Source: Cercophora sp. LCS_1 (Eukaryota > Ascomycota > Sordariomycetes > Sordariales > Lasiosphaeriaceae). From it: DNA of 19,932 nt. Position 1 is the stretch's first letter, and each line of letters opens with the position of its first letter. The stretch is taken from positions 1-19,932 of the forward strand of contig JAPZLL010000097.1 in assembly GCA_036250225.1 (NCBI GenBank). Reading direction: 5' to 3'. Below, piece by piece: positions 17,950 to 19,932 of the stretch. The notes under the pieces are model-generated. The model saw nothing but the letters and a program-made list of their open reading frames with translations, ran no database searches and was not told the origin of the DNA. Made by a program: the position numbers and the translations under genes.

Positions 17950-18302
17950 TGTCACGACCCATGGTCGCGATGAGGGCCGAGAAGCGGCCCGAAGGATAAC
18001 CCGCAGGAGGCACCGTGTGAAGTGTGCGATCGCACCTCAACGTGATCAATGCCAAGAACGATGAGCACATTGAGCACGGTTAAGCAAGGTACAAATACCA
18101 CCATTGTGCCCACAATGGAGTGAGGGACCTCTGGTTCCTCACGCTAGCAATACATTGTTCTCAAGCACCGCTTAGTGAGACCCATTGTCTAGGACTTTAA
18201 CTCAGTCACCTTATATCTACCCCCCAGAGCATTAGACCCTGTCCGCTCTTGCGATCTGTCTTTACCAGGCTCACTACAGTATACTTAGAGCAGGCTGTAA
18301 TA
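17950..18302 (+). repeat. Element D 5' LTR with foreign U3
   Basis: The first about 150 bases (to about 18100) share only the TGTCACGACCC start with the C and B LTRs. They are GC-rich, lack the GGTCCC cluster and contain the perfect palindrome GTGCGATCGCAC at 18024-18035. From about 18101 the LTR matches C again through the hairpins, ACGCTAGCAATACATTG, R and U5, ending TAATA at 18302. It is 353 bp against 502-517 bp in C. Confidence 0.7.
18101..18142 (+). repeat. Two consecutive hairpins at the R boundary of the D LTR
   Basis: CCATTGTG-CC-CACAATGG (18101-18118) is followed at once by a ten-pair stem at 18120-18142 (GTGAGGGACC, TCT loop, GGTTCCTCAC, one G-T pair). C has stems at the same places (9453-9468 and 9471-9492) with partly different stem sequence. 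They lie just upstream of the sequence that pairs with the primer site. Confidence 0.55.
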
Positions 18303-18304
18303 CG

Positions 18305-18314
18305 TTACTAGTGT
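18305..18314 (+). promoter_or_regulatory. Putative self-priming site of element D
   Basis: TTACTAGTGT stands two bases after the LTR and pairs with ACGCTAGCAA at 18141-18150, with one G-U pair and one mismatch. The mismatch is a G-to-A change relative to C. Confidence 0.45.
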
Positions 18315-18363
18315 CTCTTTTGCAAGGTCGCTGTTTGTTGAACTCTCGGACCAACCCCCCACA

Positions 18364-19834
18364 ATATCGGCCACTGGATCAACTGTTGGAGGTGCCAAAG
18401 GCAAAGGAATATCCAACGCTACCTCTACCTCCCCTTTTGTTGAAAAACTTATATAGGCGCTCGCTGCCCTACAATTGGAATAAGAGAGCCTTAGGGATAA
18501 GGTCAATATTATTGAGGAAGAGGACTTGGGAGTAAAGGCGTTACAGCGCAAGCTCATTAAATTACCCACCCCTCTACGTTTTAAAGAAAAATTATTACAA
18601 CTCGACTTCAACTACATTACCTATAATATAAACCGCTTTAATAATGAGGAGTCCAAGACTATCTTTGGTGGGGCACTCCTGGACGGAATAGTTACTAAAT
18701 GGTTCAAACCGCACGCAAAACGATACTACGAGTACGAAAACCTCGTAGGCAATAAGATAGGAACAAAGGAGGCTAAGAAAACCAACTTTTGAACTAAACA
18801 TACTGTTTTGTACAATATGTTTACTAACTTTAAGAACTACCAAGTTTGGAAAATTAGACACTGGACAATGAGCCAAATAGAGACTTCTGGGCCTATAGTA
18901 GTAAACCTCCCAGTTCTGTATTATTACAACTAATATTACCCTTAAGGATAAAGCCCTAGTAATGCTGTTCTAGTAAGGGCTAAAACGGTATATTATCAAT
19001 GAGCTCCATAAACTCGACTGCCCCAAAAAGCTCCAGAACATAGTTGAACTTACTATTAGAGCTAACAATCGCTATTTTGACTACTAATAAAAGATCAATT
19101 GGATAAGGGAACCTATTACTGGTAGACTAGTATAATAAAAAAAAACCCACCAAAAAGGTCTACAGTCACTTTACCCATTAGGCTGCACTAAATATGTCTT
19201 ATAGGATTTATATTGGACCTATAGATATTGGTATAGTTTAAAATGGACGTAATAGTATATAACAACCCAATAAAACGTTAAAGGACAAAAGTAAAATCTA
19301 ATACTATAATTGCAATAAATATAGGCACTTCACCAGAAAATGTAAGAGAATTACGTGGGCGCTATAACAAGAACTCAAAATAACTGTTCGATAATATAAT
19401 AGTTATTTATATAACCAATTTTAAAGATAATAAGTAGATAGACTACTATTAGGATAATAACTATTACCTTTCGGATAACAACATTAACCAAACATTTAAT
19501 AACAGTTATATAGGAAGGGAGGACAATAGACTAATCCTTACCTTCAAGGGAAGGATTAAACCAGCCCCCAAGGGAATAGCTCTATTTATAGAATGAAAAA
19601 TCAAATAATGGTATAAGGACATATTCGAATATTCCGAATAGATCCATACCTGTAAGAACTTTAAACCCAAAAGCGGCGGATATCTACTCAAGAGATCAAA
19701 CAATGGATTGCTACTGGGAAGAATGAATATATTTAAGCTTTTATATTAACGGTTTGAAAAGTAAAGAAACGCTAGGAAAGTAGCATAGGTATATAATTAC
19801 AGCCCCCTATTGGGAAGTAAAACAGTGGAGGAAC
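18364..19834 (+). pseudogene. Element D Gag, interrupted by repeat E
   Basis: The start codon is ATA where C has ATG, followed by SATGSTVGG. The frame runs beside C Gag with stops at 18454 (TAG where C keeps CAG) and elsewhere. An 18-bp deletion lies near 18608 and further indels near 18840-18960. The CCHC knuckle at 19302-19343 reads YYNCNKYRHFTRKC, with its His intact. The tail parallels C to about C 11300 and ends inside the Gag extension. Not functional. Confidence 0.75.
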
Positions 19835-19932
19835 TGTTGGTTTACCAGTAAAGAACAAAATGGCTGCACGCAGTGCAGTGCATTTGGTGTGTGTGGGGCG
19901 TGTGGATGGAATCCACACGCCAAGGCCACTGT
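19835..19932 (+). repeat. LTR-like repeat E, right copy, cut by the window end
   Basis: TGTTGGTTTACC starts exactly where D stops following C, so E inserted into D. GGAAC at 19830-19834 would be the target duplication. The 98 visible bases match 416-513 and contain a perfect 11-bp inverted repeat, GGCGTGTGGAT and ATCCACACGCC, at 19897-19921. It is less mutated than the left copy. Confidence 0.6.

Larger units (their letters stand above)
17950..19834 (+). mobile_element. Element D: related chromovirus with different U3, 3' part cut off
   Basis: An intact TGTCACGACCC at 17950 opens an LTR whose R, U5, leader and Gag match element C, so D belongs to the same family. D is inserted in the B LTR; ATTGT at 17945-17949 would be the left target duplication, which cannot be checked inside the window. 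At 19834 its Gag region breaks off where repeat E starts. Confidence 0.8.

Noticed and set aside
17950..18150. Simple tandem duplication inside one LTR
   Set aside because: The repeated ACTAGCAATACATTGTT word suggests it, but the intact TGTCACGACCC at 17950 and the unrelated GC-rich sequence after it fit a new LTR start much better.
1..19932. CRISPR arrays, tRNA or rRNA genes, bacterial operons
   Set aside because: No regularly spaced direct repeats, no cloverleaf or rRNA-like stretch, no ribosome-binding sites with operon spacing; all content fits eukaryotic LTR retroelements.

Overview
The window looks like an AT-rich repeat island from a filamentous ascomycete (Pezizomycotina). I see no host gene, rRNA or tRNA. 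Almost all of it is a nest of related Ty3/gypsy LTR retrotransposons, plus two copies of a second LTR-like repeat. The ascomycete call rests on dense C-to-T and G-to-A change on both strands, which turns Gln and Trp codons into stops, Cys into Tyr and Asp into Asn. This is the signature of repeat-induced point mutation (RIP). Because of it, most open frames in the window are fragments or shadows. I read genes by aligning copies and by reading through the stops.

Layout: 1-415 is AT-rich flank with no gene and one perfect 22-bp palindrome. 416-816 is the left copy of repeat E, which starts TGTT. 817-5297 is element A on the minus strand: late Gag, protease, RT, RNase H and integrase, cut before the chromodomain. 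5298-9206 is element B on the plus strand, head-to-head with A and 5'-truncated. It carries protease, an RT with an internal deletion, RNase H, integrase and chromodomain. 9207-17179 is element C, complete at 7,973 bp, with two LTRs and a GTTGC target duplication, inserted in the 3' part of B. B resumes at 17185, and its 3' LTR (17630-17949) is interrupted by element D (17950-19834). D has an LTR with a foreign U3, and its Gag region is cut at 19834 by the right copy of E (19835-19932, window edge). Inferred order: B first, then C and D into B, then E into D.

Element C is the reference copy. Its order is LTR, self-priming type primer site, Gag with CCHC knuckle, an unusually long Gag tail, protease, RT, RNase H, a cysteine-rich segment, integrase, chromodomain, a 3' region with a gene on the opposite strand, polypurine tract, LTR. 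The chromodomain makes it a chromovirus. None of A-D looks able to transpose: RT aspartates, the integrase glutamate and many other codons are gone.

The least expected content is threefold. First, an antisense gene in the pol-to-LTR spacer has exact Zn(II)2Cys6 spacing and is shared by B and C. Second, a six-cysteine segment between RNase H and integrase reads six Cys in C, three in A and none in B, each loss being Cys to Tyr. Third, the protease active-site loop after the catalytic Asp is missing in all three copies. All gene calls are by eye; no database search was possible.
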